NCBI RefSeq assembly: GCF_007655135.1
Contig: NC_045129.1
Coordinates: 14,110,274 to 14,174,273 of the forward strand
Length of the DNA: 64,000 bases
Direction of reading: 5' to 3'
Source: Punica granatum
Taxonomy: Eukaryota > Streptophyta > Magnoliopsida > Myrtales > Lythraceae
In this document: piece by piece, positions 34,401-45,171 of the stretch
Layout: every line of letters begins with the position of its first letter
How positions within the stretch are numbered: position 1 is the first letter of the stretch
The notes under the pieces: model-generated
The model's input: the letters and a program-made list of their open reading frames with translations, nothing else
What the model was told of the DNA's origin: nothing
Databases searched by the model: none
Made by a program: the position numbers and the translations under genes

Positions 34401-35017
34401 AATTGGTATGCAGTGGAAACAGGAGCCTGTGCGATCGTGACCGGAGGAACTGTCGGTGGTGACACAGTATAGATTGGAGGATGCATTGACACGGTTAGCG
34501 GTGGCAGCGCATGCATAGTAGAGTCCGTGGATAAGAAAGCTGCTGGTGGCAACGGAACTGCTGTTGGAGCAGGTGGTGGCGGTAAAGGATCATTGATCGG
34601 ATGGACTGTTGGTGCAAACGCCATTGCCGAGAAAGATGCATCTTCAGCCTCCGAAGCAAAGGCTGGAGTGACCATTGGATTTGGATCGACAATTGGTCTA
34701 TGCTCCAGAGGCGGAGTAAAGCTTGATGAGGCCTGATTCTGATTCCTGAGCATGGCCATGAGCTCAGTCATGTTGGTGGCCATGTTGGCCGCCAAGTGGT
34801 TCACCAGTCCTTCTAACGCAGTAAAACGTGCGGACTCCACAAGGTTGGACGCCGTCTGTACTGTTGGTGGAGGATGTCCGATAGGGACGCCTGAATGCGC
34901 TGTAGATATGTCCGTGAGCATTACAGGTGATGTAACTTGCGTCAGTGGTGTTTGAGAATGTATCGGCGTTGGCGGAGTATCCTGTTCAAGAATGGCGGGT
35001 TGTTGGTCTTCTGCCAT
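31397..35017 (-). CDS. Ogre gag-protease polyprotein, 1206 aa, intact
   Basis: Starts at ATG 35017 (MAEDQQPAI). The N-terminal 240 residues are Pro/Thr/Ala-rich. A retrotransposon gag domain follows (about 280-440; FKRYDGTRDPRHHLRHY, WFMTLKAGDVPTW). A finger-like CEFHRGAPGHTLDNC lies near residue 623. The aspartic protease has DNGSALNV near 900 instead of DTG/DSG, which is usual in Tat/Ogre elements, with LLLGRPWIHAAGA downstream. A G-patch-like glycine-rich stretch (DYVPGTGLGARAQG) lies near 1054. The stop at 31397-31399 lies inside the predicted intron donor, so splicing removes it and continues into pol. Confidence 0.94.
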   Translation of the reverse strand: MAEDQQPAILEQDTPPTPIHSQTPLTQVTSPVMLTDISTAHSGVPIGHPPPTVQTASNLVESARFTALEGLVNHLAANMATNMTELMAMLRNQNQASSSFTPPLEHRPIVDPNPMVTPAFASEAEDASFSAMAFAPTVHPINDPLPPPPAPTAVPLPPAAFLSTDSTMHALPPLTVSMHPPIYTVSPPTVPPVTIAQAPVSTAYQFPFQTPQPQISFSYPAPPPLNIPPTEQGTLTQAASPALPTNVPLEAKNEQERRIKRMEETIRALQVGNPRFDFSDSDWNLFPGMRLPPKIKIPEFKRYDGTRDPRHHLRHYQSKMLSYWDYEEFVIQTFQDSLMGSALDWFMTLKAGDVPTWTDLSQKFLDQYRFCAETPPTLLDLSMTEMKEGQAFEAYATEWRGRAAKHIPPITERQQVQLFHSTLRGAYYSHLLAHTSSFSDLIEAGKKLDMGVKLGRIEGPSKKKDGETSKKQTAGTSRKSKDMTIDAVNSGYQASQPISVDYTPALQTPQAYAHPMHYVQPYQTSQAYFPTPPTVIQSQLPQQHLPAQAQQGRPPASRSPQSVQRAPAPRTYQDKVAQPRPRKQYTTLPAPLSHIFRQLLAGNKIRTEAPGPNFDPAVQNQNLHCEFHRGAPGHTLDNCWTLRNKIQELIDARQISFNEVKPPNVRANPLPDHGSGSGPSINMISIASIKEEEDAQKTSIPFIVNYAPTNDAFTSDVPFVIEVLAKEPYQDRRVPWDYGNEVANMEHEMSAMGITRSGRVYQGPESTDKGKAPVITSSAVPEAVPVFTKKVTDQEAEAFMKVIKASEYKVVEQMGKSPAHISLLALLLSSEPHRNALLKVLTAAQVPKDTAPDNIEQTVSSIFSNQISFADDELPSEGQEHLRALHIVCKCNNHIVGRVMIDNGSALNVCPVSTLKQMNVDMSRIRASKTTVRAFDGSRREVNGEIDLLIDVGPCSFSVTFQILEIPNAFSLLLGRPWIHAAGAVPSSLHQKLKFFVEGKLITVNGEEDYAVYKETAVPYISIGEDQNLPFHSFDTISVIRDYGKVGPSRTDRMIGKVLLKNDYVPGTGLGARAQGILRPIEMEEYRNRRGLGFRPSCHEIVQSRRGKHLHRLAVHYEKLFRGILVPPLSQFFAAPPQIMGGTSDSPITETDDFSSDAVEAFLALPAIYAVTEETSSRVHIRPVREDEELTNWTSVPLYSAVVADV

Positions 35018-35322
35018 CCTTACTCGTGCACGAGTCGGATATCGATGGGACGCCAGTTGTTAGTACCTATATGCGTAAGTGTATGAGTGTACTTATAGTG
35101 CTTTGACTATCTTCAAAATATAGATGACAGTATATGAATGCATGAGGTGCATAAGTTTGAAAATACTAATGCCATTACATCAGTTTGATTCATATTCTAT
35201 AATTTATAAAGACAGTCTGTTTGAAAAGGAAACATAAACATTAAACCGCCAACTATTACAACCCGTAGCTGAGTGAACGCTGCGTGGGTCCTGTGCGGGG
35301 CAAAAGCGTTAACAAACTAAAC
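35018..35322 (-). promoter_or_regulatory. Ogre ORF1-gag spacer with 14-bp palindrome before gag
   Basis: 305 bp without coding sequence. Just upstream of the gag ATG on the minus strand is the perfect palindrome ACTCGTGCACGAGT (35022-35035), conserved in copy 2 (62234-62247). In the RNA it is flanked by AUCC and GGAU, which can pair, so GUGCAC could sit in a hairpin loop. A GTACTAAC sequence about 50 bp upstream is also conserved. The role is inferred, possibly dimerisation or packaging. Confidence 0.5.
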
Positions 35323-36819
35323 CTAAGGATGAAAGACCTTGCGAGCTTTTGCCCGCGCTCGGTCCAGCATAGCGCTCAAACGAGCTATCTCCCTGTCTTG
35401 GTTCGCTATGCGTGCGCGAATCTGAGCCAACTCGCTCTGAAGCTCTCTGTGATCAGTGAGTTCTGCGCGAATATCCACAAGCTCACAATGGAGTCGATCT
35501 CGCTCTTCTCTGATGGACTGCAATTCTGTGCGCATGACTCCTTGGACTGAGCTCTCCGCGTCTGGAATGTCTGCATGCGGTGCGTGAGGAATCCGCGACA
35601 AATGTCGTCGACGAACGGGTGTGAGTCCCTGTGGATGGAATTGCGCCACATATGCTATGGTAGCTGAGAAAGCTCGTTCGTCGTCGGTAGGGTGCTCCGG
35701 GAAATAGAGCTCTTGAACGGTGCGCGTGTTCCATAAACGTTGAACTTCTCTAATCCGCAGAACCTTATCTGGAAGTAAAGTTATAATATCCGTCCACATG
35801 AAGCGGTGTGGAGTGCGATCTGCCTCTCTAGGAATATCCTGTAAGCCGCCAAGTTGTCTGATGACTCGGGCTGGGAAAACAAGTGTGCTCCCTAAGTGAC
35901 TGATCAGAGGAAGTCCTATGACTGAAGGGCATCCAATGGTCATGGGTCCACCGGGATTCCAGCGAGCAGCCCACAAAAACTGTGCCGGGGTGAGTCTCTT
36001 GAAGAACTGGATCCAATCGGTGTAGTCGCGATCGGAGGGCCGAAACACTTGAAGTAGGCGAGCGATGAGCGAACGCTCGTCAGTGATGTAGGAAAAGGGA
36101 TGTGATGAGCAGAACGGCCTGATGTGTGCGAGGAGCCAAATCTGAAGAAGATGCGGAGCTCCTCTCATTCTACCACGTCGAACCTCTCGTACATAGTCAA
36201 GAGACCGAATGGTCTCAGCCAAGACGGCTTCTACATAGCTACGGCCTCCTACCACTTGGAGGATGACTTGGGCAAGTGCCCCGTCTATGAGGTTCGACGA
36301 GTGGGGGAATAGGATGGTCCCAAAGATGAGCAAGAGGAACCCGTGACAGGCGTCACGCTGGTACGATTCTCCCCTGGCATTGAGAGAACGAACATGTATG
36401 AAGTCTATGAGCCATGCGGTCCTAACACTATGCTCCCCTCCATGCTGAAGCTCAAGACGAATTTCTTCGTCGCGGAGATCTAAGAGGATGGCGAGTCTAC
36501 TCTGTATCGTGGCGAACTGGTTGGGCGCCACGATGTCGAGGGTCGGCATGGGTCGCTGAATGAGTGCCATGTACTCCTCTACTGTGGGAGCTAGCTCTGA
36601 CCCCTGAAAACTGAATACGGCCCGCTGAGTGTCCCAAAAACTAATAGCAGTTCTGAGTAGGGTCCAGTCAATGGGGTAATCAGTGAGTAATGGCAAGTCT
36701 CCTATGATGAGCCGGAGGAATGCACGGTCAACTGGGCGGAATGTATTCCAAAGGCGAGTAATGTCCGCAGATGGCATGATGATGACATCGAGCCTAAGAC
36801 AGGGATGCGAGCGATCCAT
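35323..36819 (-). CDS. Ogre ORF1 protein (plant mobile-domain-like), 498 aa, intact
   Basis: Starts at ATG 36819 (MDRSHPCLRL). The body resembles the plant mobile domain/DUF7745-type protein encoded upstream of gag in Ogre elements: IDWTLLRTAISFWD, FSFQGSELAPTVEEYMALI, then a long helical domain ending near residue 400. The C-terminal 90 residues form a heptad-like coiled coil (SIREERDRLHCELVDI, QDREIARLSAMLDRAR), suggesting an oligomer. The function in the retrotransposon is not known. The frame has no lesion here; copy 2 carries a premature stop at the position of its GGLQ motif. Confidence 0.9.
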   Translation of the reverse strand: MDRSHPCLRLDVIIMPSADITRLWNTFRPVDRAFLRLIIGDLPLLTDYPIDWTLLRTAISFWDTQRAVFSFQGSELAPTVEEYMALIQRPMPTLDIVAPNQFATIQSRLAILLDLRDEEIRLELQHGGEHSVRTAWLIDFIHVRSLNARGESYQRDACHGFLLLIFGTILFPHSSNLIDGALAQVILQVVGGRSYVEAVLAETIRSLDYVREVRRGRMRGAPHLLQIWLLAHIRPFCSSHPFSYITDERSLIARLLQVFRPSDRDYTDWIQFFKRLTPAQFLWAARWNPGGPMTIGCPSVIGLPLISHLGSTLVFPARVIRQLGGLQDIPREADRTPHRFMWTDIITLLPDKVLRIREVQRLWNTRTVQELYFPEHPTDDERAFSATIAYVAQFHPQGLTPVRRRHLSRIPHAPHADIPDAESSVQGVMRTELQSIREERDRLHCELVDIRAELTDHRELQSELAQIRARIANQDREIARLSAMLDRARAKARKVFHP

Positions 36820-37397
36820 CCTTACCTAATGGAGAGATGTTGGTTTAATGTTTATAAACAAACTGATGTAATGTCCTAGGTTGTTTTGAAAACATGCATG
36901 CAGTGCAGAAAAGTAAAGTATATCTGTATCTATTACAATGTACATCGCTCATTGTAGAAAAACAACAAAAGGCCCGCCTAAAAGAAAACTAGGGGCCGAC
37001 TCAAAGACCGGACTTTGGGTCGGTTGACGGTATGAGGTTTGTTTTGGTCCAGCATGACGGTCCCTGTTTATGCATGGTTTCAGTGTTCTACTGGGAAAAC
37101 CACTAACTAGGGATGGGGGCTCCCGATTCAAGGGGATCAATTCCTTGAAATCGAGCGAGGATCTTTGGGGGCCAGTTCGGTGGCGGAGCCAACTCGATCC
37201 GTTCCCTTACTCGGAACCTCTGACTAACCTAGCTTCCTAGATTGGTGCCCGTGGGATTTCAGGCATTTGGTACCTAAATCCACTAGAATGATGCAATGCG
37301 AGTGCAGAAAAGAAAATGTGCAAGAAAAGTAAATGTACAGAAAGCGATAAATAAACATGCAAGCAAGCAAACGGATCGAGCCTGAATCCACTAAGTA
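36820..37397 (-). other. Ogre 5' untranslated region between primer site and ORF1
   Basis: About 580 bp with no credible coding sequence. I see nothing else to name. Confidence 0.6.
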
Positions 37398-37417
37398 TGT
37401 CCCCAGTGGAGTCGCCA
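37398..37417 (-). promoter_or_regulatory. Ogre primer-binding site
   Basis: On the minus strand, three bases after the 5' LTR, the sequence TGGCGACTCCACTGGGGACA begins with TGG, complementary to a tRNA CCA end. Ogre-type elements are reported to use tRNA-Arg; I have not checked the match to a tRNA. Confidence 0.8.
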
Positions 37418-37420
37418 AGC

Positions 37421-40400
37421 TGTACGGACCCGAATGTGGACTCTCGTCGGGGCCCGCATTGCGCGCTTTTGGATCGCGCGGCTTGGGAGTGTCCACCTTC
37501 CCGTGGGGACGCGTGACGGACACGCGTGAGAGAAGGAGTCGCCACTTATCATTTTACGACCCGTAGGTCGAGGGCGGATAAGTTACCCGAGTCTAGGGGT
37601 ATGGAACACCTAGTTTGTCGTTAAGGTATTGATCTGTGCGGAACCGGAAAATCTGTGTTCGGGGGCTCATGTTACGTGCGGGCCTATATCCCGCACGCCC
37701 TTTCGGTACTCTGGTTTGCTAGGCTTGCATTTTTGTTTTATTTACCGCATGAATTAGGCTACACTCGGCTCACACGTTTTGACACCGTAACTTCGATGAA
37801 TTAAACGATGTCGGTGGAGAAGCTGAGAGAGAAGTAAACCCGTGTGTCGGGGAATTGGTTCACAATCTTGCGTTACAGTTCATCGAACCATGGAGGTTGA
37901 ATCCCTGCGTGAACCAGAACCGCGAGTTCTTGGATTTACTTGTATCTGGGCAAGCATTAGACCGATTCGATTAATTCGACTCTCGGACCGTTCGCTCACC
38001 GACTGGAATTCTTACAGAATAAATGTACAAAATAAAATCCTTACAATGCTCTCGAAAACAATAAATACAAATTACAAATGGCCGAATTCCAGTCGACTCG
38101 CGTTCGATTATTATTCCACTCTAACTCACCGTGAGTTTAGGGAAAAAGACCGAAGAACTGAAATTCAATGGACGCTCTCACTGAATAGGGCGTTGGACCC
38201 TGTGAGTGTTGATTAGGGCGTTGAACCCTGTGCTCGATGATTAGGGTGTTGAACCCTAATATTATTCGGCCTAGGGATCAAGCTCGACCCGTATGGCAAA
38301 CAAGTGCGGAAAGATAACACGCAACATGTTAATAACAGACAAGGTGTTTTGTATTTACCGAATGTACGTGGATTAACAAGTTTATTAATCCAAAAGTGTT
38401 TTTGCAAGCAAATGCCATATGCTAAGCAATCAAACACGTGCCAATGTTTTAGTATTCTGCTTTTGTTGGAAATTTGGAAAAGAGAATCGAATATCATGTG
38501 TGTAGATTGCTTTTATAGTGATTCGGTGTTGTGACACTGAATTACCACTGAATTGATCCAAACTTGTATTTTGACTCTAGATTTGGAACCTAGAGTTCCG
38601 CCTAACCATTTTCTAGGATTTGGTTAAGTCGAGTGAAATGATTAGTCCGATAACTGTATTTTGATACAGAATACCCAACTGACATCTTAAACTGCGCTAG
38701 GATGTCGGCGAATCACGAAATGATGTTCTTGCCCTTGATTTGAAAATTTGTTTTCAGAAAAGGAGAACAACACAATAAGGATTTGAAAGTATGAGGGTTT
38801 TGAAAAGGGTATTAACACCGTTTTGTAATTCGTCGACGCGAGTTACAAATTAATGTCCAATTCGTGCAAAGTTATTTAAATGGAATGAATTAACCGTGTG
38901 AACGTCCCGATTAACCCGTTCGTGGAATTAATGCTTAAGGTTATTGCCGAATACTTTAATTGTGAAAACGATTCGTGATTCGGCGAACAACATGAATCCG
39001 TAAGGATCGAGGATATTTGGTCCAATGACCGAAACTACCCTCGTAACCGAATGGACCCGAATGAGTCAACGATACCCGAATCCATGCATGTTTTGTTTTG
39101 AAAAGACATGTAATCGATGTTTTAACATGGGAATCGTGGAAATATCGAAATTACACTTTCGTACAATCCGAGAAATGAATTAAACTCGAAATAAGGAAAT
39201 CATTCTTGATCCAAAAAGGGCCAAGAAGCCCTCGGCTTCACCTTGTCAAAGATGGCCGAATACTCTCATGGCTCGATTCAAATCACAAAGAATTTCCTTG
39301 TCTTGGTTTAATCATTTTTCGCATGCTCAAACATCAAACATCATGAATAACACGTTTTGACAAAAGCCGGTATTACCATGATTTGATTAACTCATTTAAA
39401 CATGCAAATATTCACAAACATGTTATTTAAGGAATCGATAAAATAATACCGGCTTCATGCATGCAAGAACAACAAAATAAACTCGGAAAATAACTTGGAT
39501 CGGGCTAAGGAGACCAATCTTAACCCGAAAAGAGCAACTCAAGTCTCGGCCATCCCATTTAGAGACTTGGCCGTGAGCTCACTTGCCATTTCCGGGTCGG
39601 GATGGTCTTCCAAACAATAATCCAAACCTTTTTCCGACATGCTAGCAAGTTATAAGGTAATACACATGCATAATATAACATAAAATTGCATAAAAGTTAA
39701 GTCTTGCAAGTTAAGTATGCATAAAATACCATAGTACTCCATAGCCATGCAAAAATATAAAAAGCCCTAACTCCTCTAAGTCAAGAGTGATTTACCTAAC
39801 CTCGGGATACGAGGAAAGAGTCGGGGAAGTGTTCGAGAGTCGGGTGACTCGGTTGAACGCTTTGAAGGATGCTCGGGTGCAAAGGATGCACGTTCGGGGA
39901 GCTAGGTGCACGGGGAATGCGGCTGGAATGCACGGGAGGCGCGCGGTGTGCGCGGGGCGCGGGCAGGCGCGCGGGCGTGCGGGGCGTGCGCGCGGGCGTG
40001 CGCGGGCGTGCGCGCGGGCGTGCGCGCGACTGGCGCTGGCGGGTCACTATTCACCCGAGAGTAGCGATTTCACCCGAAATGCACTATTTGACCTGAAACA
40101 ATAATTTAAAGACTTCAAATGGAAAAACCAATTTCACCAATGAACTCCATGGGTCCAAAATGAGTGGGATATGAAGTTTGAGAAATTTTGAGCTTAAGTC
40201 GGGATGATGAACATCGGCTTCCGACTTAAGAACTCAAGGCTCTCTTTTGATCTTTTAGGTTTTCTTTTCTCTTCCTTCTAAGGGCTGAAGTTTTCTGGTT
40301 CTTGAGTGTTCTTGGCTATGGAGTTTGAGAGGATTTCTTGAAAGAGAAAGGTTGGAGAGAGTGTGTAAGAGGAGAAGTCATTATCTTAATCACTTTTGGG

Positions 40401-42007
40401 CCATTTATAGGCAAAGCTAATGACACAATTAGCAAAAGCAAGTGCTCTTAACCCCATGCTTAGAAAATATCAAGCCTCATCCTCTTCCATTGCATTAATG
40501 AAGAAGAGATAAGACATTGATGAGCATTGATGAGCATTGATGGAGGCTTGAGTGTTGTCTTCAAACTCTTGGATATTTTCAAGCAAGAGTGCAAGTTGGC
40601 TTCTTGCATTGAAGAAGAAGAAGAAGCTTCTAGAGTAAAGGGTGACTCATCTTGAATAGCCCGTGGGTCCCACGACCGAAGAGGAGAAACCGGGAAAAAG
40701 CTCGGGTCTCGATTGATCGCGCATTCGAAGTTCGAGGTTTGAATTGAACGTCGAATTATCGATATACGCGAGGAAATGGATTTAATGAGTCCGAGATTGG
40801 CATTTTCCGTGAGAAATTGCCAAATGTCTGTATGAGGGTTGGAAGCCGGTTTTGCTCCTTTTATGCATTCAGAGCGAGGTTACCCACTTCTGACAGCATA
40901 TCTTGTATTTGCATCCCACGTCGGTCATTTTGACATAAATTGTCAAATTACGTGGGCCATTGTCCCTTAAGCCGGTAAATACAAATATGGAGCCGGAGAT
41001 GTCCTAGGAGGCCGAAACTAGATTTCTCAGATTGCTTTCTGAGTTTCTTGGGCGATCCGGAGATTACTGCGATCTCTGTTTGCTGAGACTGGGCCTCTAA
41101 GGATATGAAAAGTGCATCTGAGACCCTTAAAGCACTGCTCGAGGGGTCTAGATGAGTTGTGTGATTCATTCCGACAATTCCACATTGAGCCTTGAGAAGG
41201 CTAGCATTGTGTAAGGTAAGCATCCGGCGTCAAGTTTCCCCAAAGAGGACCTCCGGATATGGATTTTCACTGAAAATGGCCTTTTGTGCCCCTCGGAGGT
41301 TACTCGGGAAACCGTGAAGGGTTTTGCTGTCTGTTTTGCCCAATTGCGAATGTCCGCTACAGTTTTCAGGGCAATGTAGTGTGAACTTCGTTTGCCGTAA
41401 TTCCATCAGACCAGTCTCCGGTTACGCTCTTCCGAAGAAGGGTATGCCCGTTTTGTCATTCGGAAGTCATTCAGAGTGTCTGTATGGCTTCTAAAAGACA
41501 ATATGAAGCATTGCTCGTGCTCTGTATGATTGAGGGGCATGGCCGCATCTGATATTTGGAATTAACTTTTCTTCGAGAAACCGGCATTTTTGGACTTCCA
41601 CTGAAAAGTTGTCTGTATACAGAAAGTTGTTCTGTATAGAGCAGATGATTTGCAAAATGCCTTTGGGGACACTTTTCATCTGTTTGGCATTGGAGTGGAT
41701 TTTTGGGGTCCAATATTGGCTGTCTTCCGATGATCGAGCGAACTATCGAAAAATAGAACTGTCCATGTGATATACTGAAAATGCCGGTTTTGGATATTGC
41801 TGAGCTCTCTAGTCACTCTATTACCCTTTGGTGACCCCTGGAGTCCTTCTGTCATATGCATGTGTCATTTGCCCGATTTTGCCGACTTGAGGATGAATAG
41901 TGATTTTCTGCTCTGTTAAGTCGTTTTTCTGTATTCTGCTCAGGTTGTGGCTTGGATCATTGCTGATATCATCGTTTGGAAAGGTGAGCCAAAATGGGGT
42001 GCTGACA
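37421..42007 (-). repeat. Ogre 5' LTR (4,587 bp)
   Basis: Promoter LTR of the element. The TATA box CTATAAATGG on the minus strand at about 40401-40411 puts transcription start near 40370, leaving about 1.6 kb of U3 and about 3 kb of R-U5. The G+C-rich GCGCGGGCGTGC run (about 39945-40030) is longer than in the 3' LTR, consistent with slippage after insertion. Confidence 0.92.
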
Positions 42008-43193
42008 ACCTGGTTTTAACAATAATAATAGACAGACAAACTCAGCAAGACTCTCTATCGATCTATCTCCTATCCCAACTGCTGTACCTAGACGAACGAT
42101 AATGCAAAGGATAACTCTACTCCAGTCGATAACCTCCATCTACTTAGACGGTGTTCATAACACTACCGGGCCATCGCATCCAATTTTTCCCCTGAACACT
42201 GCCCTAACCGTCGGGACTTACAAAACGGGAACACCTTAGGACTTCCCCCCGGGTTCCTATGAACGGTGAATGTGTAGGGTCCATTAGAGCGACTGGATGG
42301 ACATTAGAGCCTATTGCATTACTTCTTATGCTAGCATCAGTTCATTGTGATATTGGATCTAGACTTCTACAGAGTCCTACGCTATGGCTGCCTAATTACT
42401 ATGTTTACCAGCTTCAGTTCATTGTATAGGATATGCAAGAATACACTATTGAAAGAACACTACATGAGTTTCTACCAGCCATGAAGGCGGTCCTAGATGA
42501 TATGACCTACGAGTTCTACTGGATCTGAGGATCTAAACGGAATAGACATCCTATCCCCACCTATTCTTGGCTTTGATACCATTTACACCCAAGACCTCAA
42601 CGTAGAGGATAACCATGGAATACAGGAAGAACAAGGATCTGATATGCATAGACTGTCAAGATAAAAGTAAGATCAACATGGAAGATTTATTCAAACACTT
42701 AGCCCATGATGGGCTGAAGGGAGTACATGCGGTTTAAGAAAACAAAAGAAAACATGAAAAGAAAAAGGAAAGAAGGAATGAGTCTGAAAGGACTCAATCC
42801 ATGCTTACACTGAAACTTACACACAGAAAGGGGGTTGGAGGGTCCGGGTTATGGGAGCCGGATGATTACATATCAGAAGAAAGAAGAGAAGAAGAGAGAA
42901 TTATGTGTTGCGGATGTGAGTCCCCTCTCGATGCTGGAGGAAGAGGCCTCTTATAGGCAGTGGTGGATGCCTTGTCGCTGTGCAGCTTTACACTGTGCAC
43001 TCACATGCGGGGTTACTGTTGACTCCAGTGGGACTTTACTGTAGCTATAGTGACCTTTTTTGTCGCAAATAGTGACAGGAGGCTGCTTTATGTCGGGCAC
43101 GCTCGCCGAAAGGTTTTTTGTCCGTTATGGTACCACTGTGAGTAGTGGTGGGACGCTTCCGGAGATTGCGCTGATTATGTCGGGGCTTAGCCT
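42008..43193 (-). promoter_or_regulatory. Viral leader and promoter right of the Ogre insertion
   Basis: Continuation of 21167-21253. Primer site TGGTATCAAAGCC at 42569-42581, AATAAA at 42686-42691, TATA box at 42947-42956. The 14-bp palindrome is damaged here (CTGTAGCTATAG). The region is cut at 43193 within the upstream promoter repeat, directly at the capsid segment. It is antisense to the capsid ORF, so it cannot drive that ORF. Confidence 0.85.
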
Positions 43194-43198
43194 TTTAG

Positions 43199-45154
43199 CA
43201 ACCCTACTACACTACCATAAGTGCACCAGACCTAGTCTTGGAAGAAAAACCCAACATTGTCCAGAATAGGTACAGTGCCAATGCCATATATGAATGGAAC
43301 ATAGATGGGCAGTCTGAGTACAACATACTCAGCGTCTTGCAGCAAATGACAATGGTGTCAAATGCTTACAAAACCCAGACGCGACTGTCAGATCCAGCCA
43401 TAGCACACATGCTTATAGCAGGGTTCACCGGCCAATTGAAGGGATGGTGGGATAACTACCTTTCTCCCTTCCAACAAAATGAAATCCTGACCAGCGTCAA
43501 GACAGATGAATCTGGTGAGATCATCTGGGATGCTAACAACGAAGACATCCCTGACGCCGTAGCAACTCTAGTCTTTGCCATCTCCCAACACTTCGTAGGA
43601 GACCCCTCTCACCTCAAAGACAAAAACCTAGAGCTGCTGTCAAACCTAAAACGCAAAAGACTGTCTGATTTCAGACAGTACAAAGATACCTTCCTCACTA
43701 GGGTCATGTCTAGGGAGGATTGTAACCAGCCGTTTTGGAAAGAAAAATTCTTAGCAGGTCTGCCAACCTTGTTAGGAGAACAAGTCCGAAACGAAATCAA
43801 ATCCATAAATCATGGCCAGATACCTTACAAAGAACTGAGTTATGGAGAGCTCATCAGCTTCATCCATAAAGAAGGTATCCGAATGTGTACTCAGCACAAA
43901 CTCCAAAAGCAATTGAAAATTGAAAAGGCCCAGACCAGGAAAGAGCTTGGCAGCTTTTGCCAGCAATTCGATCCCTCTTTTCAGGTCGACAAAAAGGTCG
44001 AAAAAACCATAACCTGCAGTGGGGACTGCAGCAGAAAACATAAGCCCAAACATTTCCATAAAAAGTCCAGAATTCCCTCAAAACCACAGACCACTGATAA
44101 GGATAAGGGAAAATCCAACTCCCCCTTTAAGTGTTTCAAGTGCGGGAAAACTGGCCATACCCAGAGGTATTGTTACCTCAACAAAAAGATTCATCAGCTC
44201 GAAATTGATGATGACATAAAAGGCCAAATCTGCAATCTGTTGATAGAGTCTTCTGACTCTGAGACGGACTTCTCAACTGCTAGCGAAGAAAGTCTGCAGT
44301 TTGATGAATTCGATTGGTCGTCCAATGAAAAATCCATAAATGTCTTAACTAAGGATCAGGAATTCCTGCTTGGAATAGCGAATGAAATCCAGAACCCTCT
44401 GTTGAGAAAACAATATCTTGAGAAGTTGCATCAGGGCAATCTCAAAGGCGAGACCAAAACCCCTAACTACAACCTCTCTGAAATCCTTAAAAGGCATGAT
44501 CAAAAGCGAGCTCATAAAACCTCGTTTGATGCCCAAAAGGAAATCGATAATCTCAGGAGTGAGATTGTTTGTCTCAAGTTTGAGCAGCAGCAGCACTCCA
44601 CCATAATTGGACGCTTGGAAGAGCTCTTTGCTGAAGCAGGAAGCTCTGGACAAGTCCTCATGGAACAGGATAAAAACCCAGAGGAGACTCTGGCCCTGGA
44701 ACAGACAAAAAATGACCAGCAAAAAACCTTAACCATGATAGGGGAACTTTCTCCTAACAGATGGTTGATCAAAATTACGCTTGTCATAAACCATAATTTG
44801 TTTATTGATGCAACTGCTCTGTTTGACACAGGTGCAGATGAAAACTGCATTAATGAGCAACTCATTCCTGCCAGATTCTATGAAAGAACAACTGAATCAC
44901 TTTCTTCGGTTAGTGGTACTAAGCTCGACATCCAGCATAAGTTGAGCGAGGTAGAAGTTGAACAAAATAGAGTCCGGTACAAGACATCATTCCTCCTGGT
45001 AAAAAACCTTAATCATAAGGTCATACTAGGAACCCCATTCATCCAGCTTTTAAAACCGTTTCTTGTCACTGCATCTAGCATTGAGACGCACAGGCTTGGA
45101 ATCAAAATAAAATTCCATTTCATCTCCGATAAATGTGTTTACAAGATAGACTGA
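43199..45154 (+). CDS. Component B: capsid protein-zinc knuckle-aspartic protease polyprotein, 5'-truncated
   Basis: Open from 43199 (after TAG at 43196-43198) to TGA at 45152-45154, 651 codons, with no genuine ATG at the start; translation would have to begin further upstream, so the N-terminus is missing. Order: caulimovirid capsid core with GFTGQLKGWWDNYL (about residues 75-88); a Lys-rich basic tract (KHKPKHFHKKSRIPSK); a CCHC zinc knuckle CFKCGKTGHTQRYC (44132-44173, residue 312); an acidic Ser-rich stretch; a coiled coil (about 447-480); an aspartic protease with FDTGADENC (near 543) and ILGTPFIQLLKPF. The protease is clearly related to but diverged from that in component A. No RT follows. 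This is the only capsid gene in the window and, apart from the junctions, it has no lesion. Confidence 0.9.
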   Translation, partial: QPYYTTISAPDLVLEEKPNIVQNRYSANAIYEWNIDGQSEYNILSVLQQMTMVSNAYKTQTRLSDPAIAHMLIAGFTGQLKGWWDNYLSPFQQNEILTSVKTDESGEIIWDANNEDIPDAVATLVFAISQHFVGDPSHLKDKNLELLSNLKRKRLSDFRQYKDTFLTRVMSREDCNQPFWKEKFLAGLPTLLGEQVRNEIKSINHGQIPYKELSYGELISFIHKEGIRMCTQHKLQKQLKIEKAQTRKELGSFCQQFDPSFQVDKKVEKTITCSGDCSRKHKPKHFHKKSRIPSKPQTTDKDKGKSNSPFKCFKCGKTGHTQRYCYLNKKIHQLEIDDDIKGQICNLLIESSDSETDFSTASEESLQFDEFDWSSNEKSINVLTKDQEFLLGIANEIQNPLLRKQYLEKLHQGNLKGETKTPNYNLSEILKRHDQKRAHKTSFDAQKEIDNLRSEIVCLKFEQQQHSTIIGRLEELFAEAGSSGQVLMEQDKNPEETLALEQTKNDQQKTLTMIGELSPNRWLIKITLVINHNLFIDATALFDTGADENCINEQLIPARFYERTTESLSSVSGTKLDIQHKLSEVEVEQNRVRYKTSFLLVKNLNHKVILGTPFIQLLKPFLVTASSIETHRLGIKIKFHFISDKCVYKID

Positions 45155-45171
45155 TACATCTTATGCAGGAA

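Larger units (their letters stand above)
21254..42007 (-). mobile_element. Complete Ty3/gypsy Tat/Ogre-type LTR retrotransposon, 20,754 bp
   Basis: The element lies on the minus strand. LTRs at 37421-42007 (5') and 21254-25806 (3') begin and end TGT...ACA. A 5-bp target duplication ACCTG flanks it (21249-21253 and 42008-42012), and joining the flanks restores the normal viral leader. In sense order: 5' LTR, primer site, ORF1 (35323-36819), gag-protease (31397-35017), intron (31210-31400), RT-RNase H-aRNase H-integrase (27767-31209), minisatellite-bearing 3' UTR, polypurine tract, 3' LTR. The upstream ORF1, the second archaeal-type RNase H, the long LTRs and the protease/RT intron are hallmarks of Ogre-like Tat elements. 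One frameshift in integrase is the only coding lesion I found. The LTRs look very alike (tens of differences by eye), so insertion is fairly recent. Confidence 0.95.
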
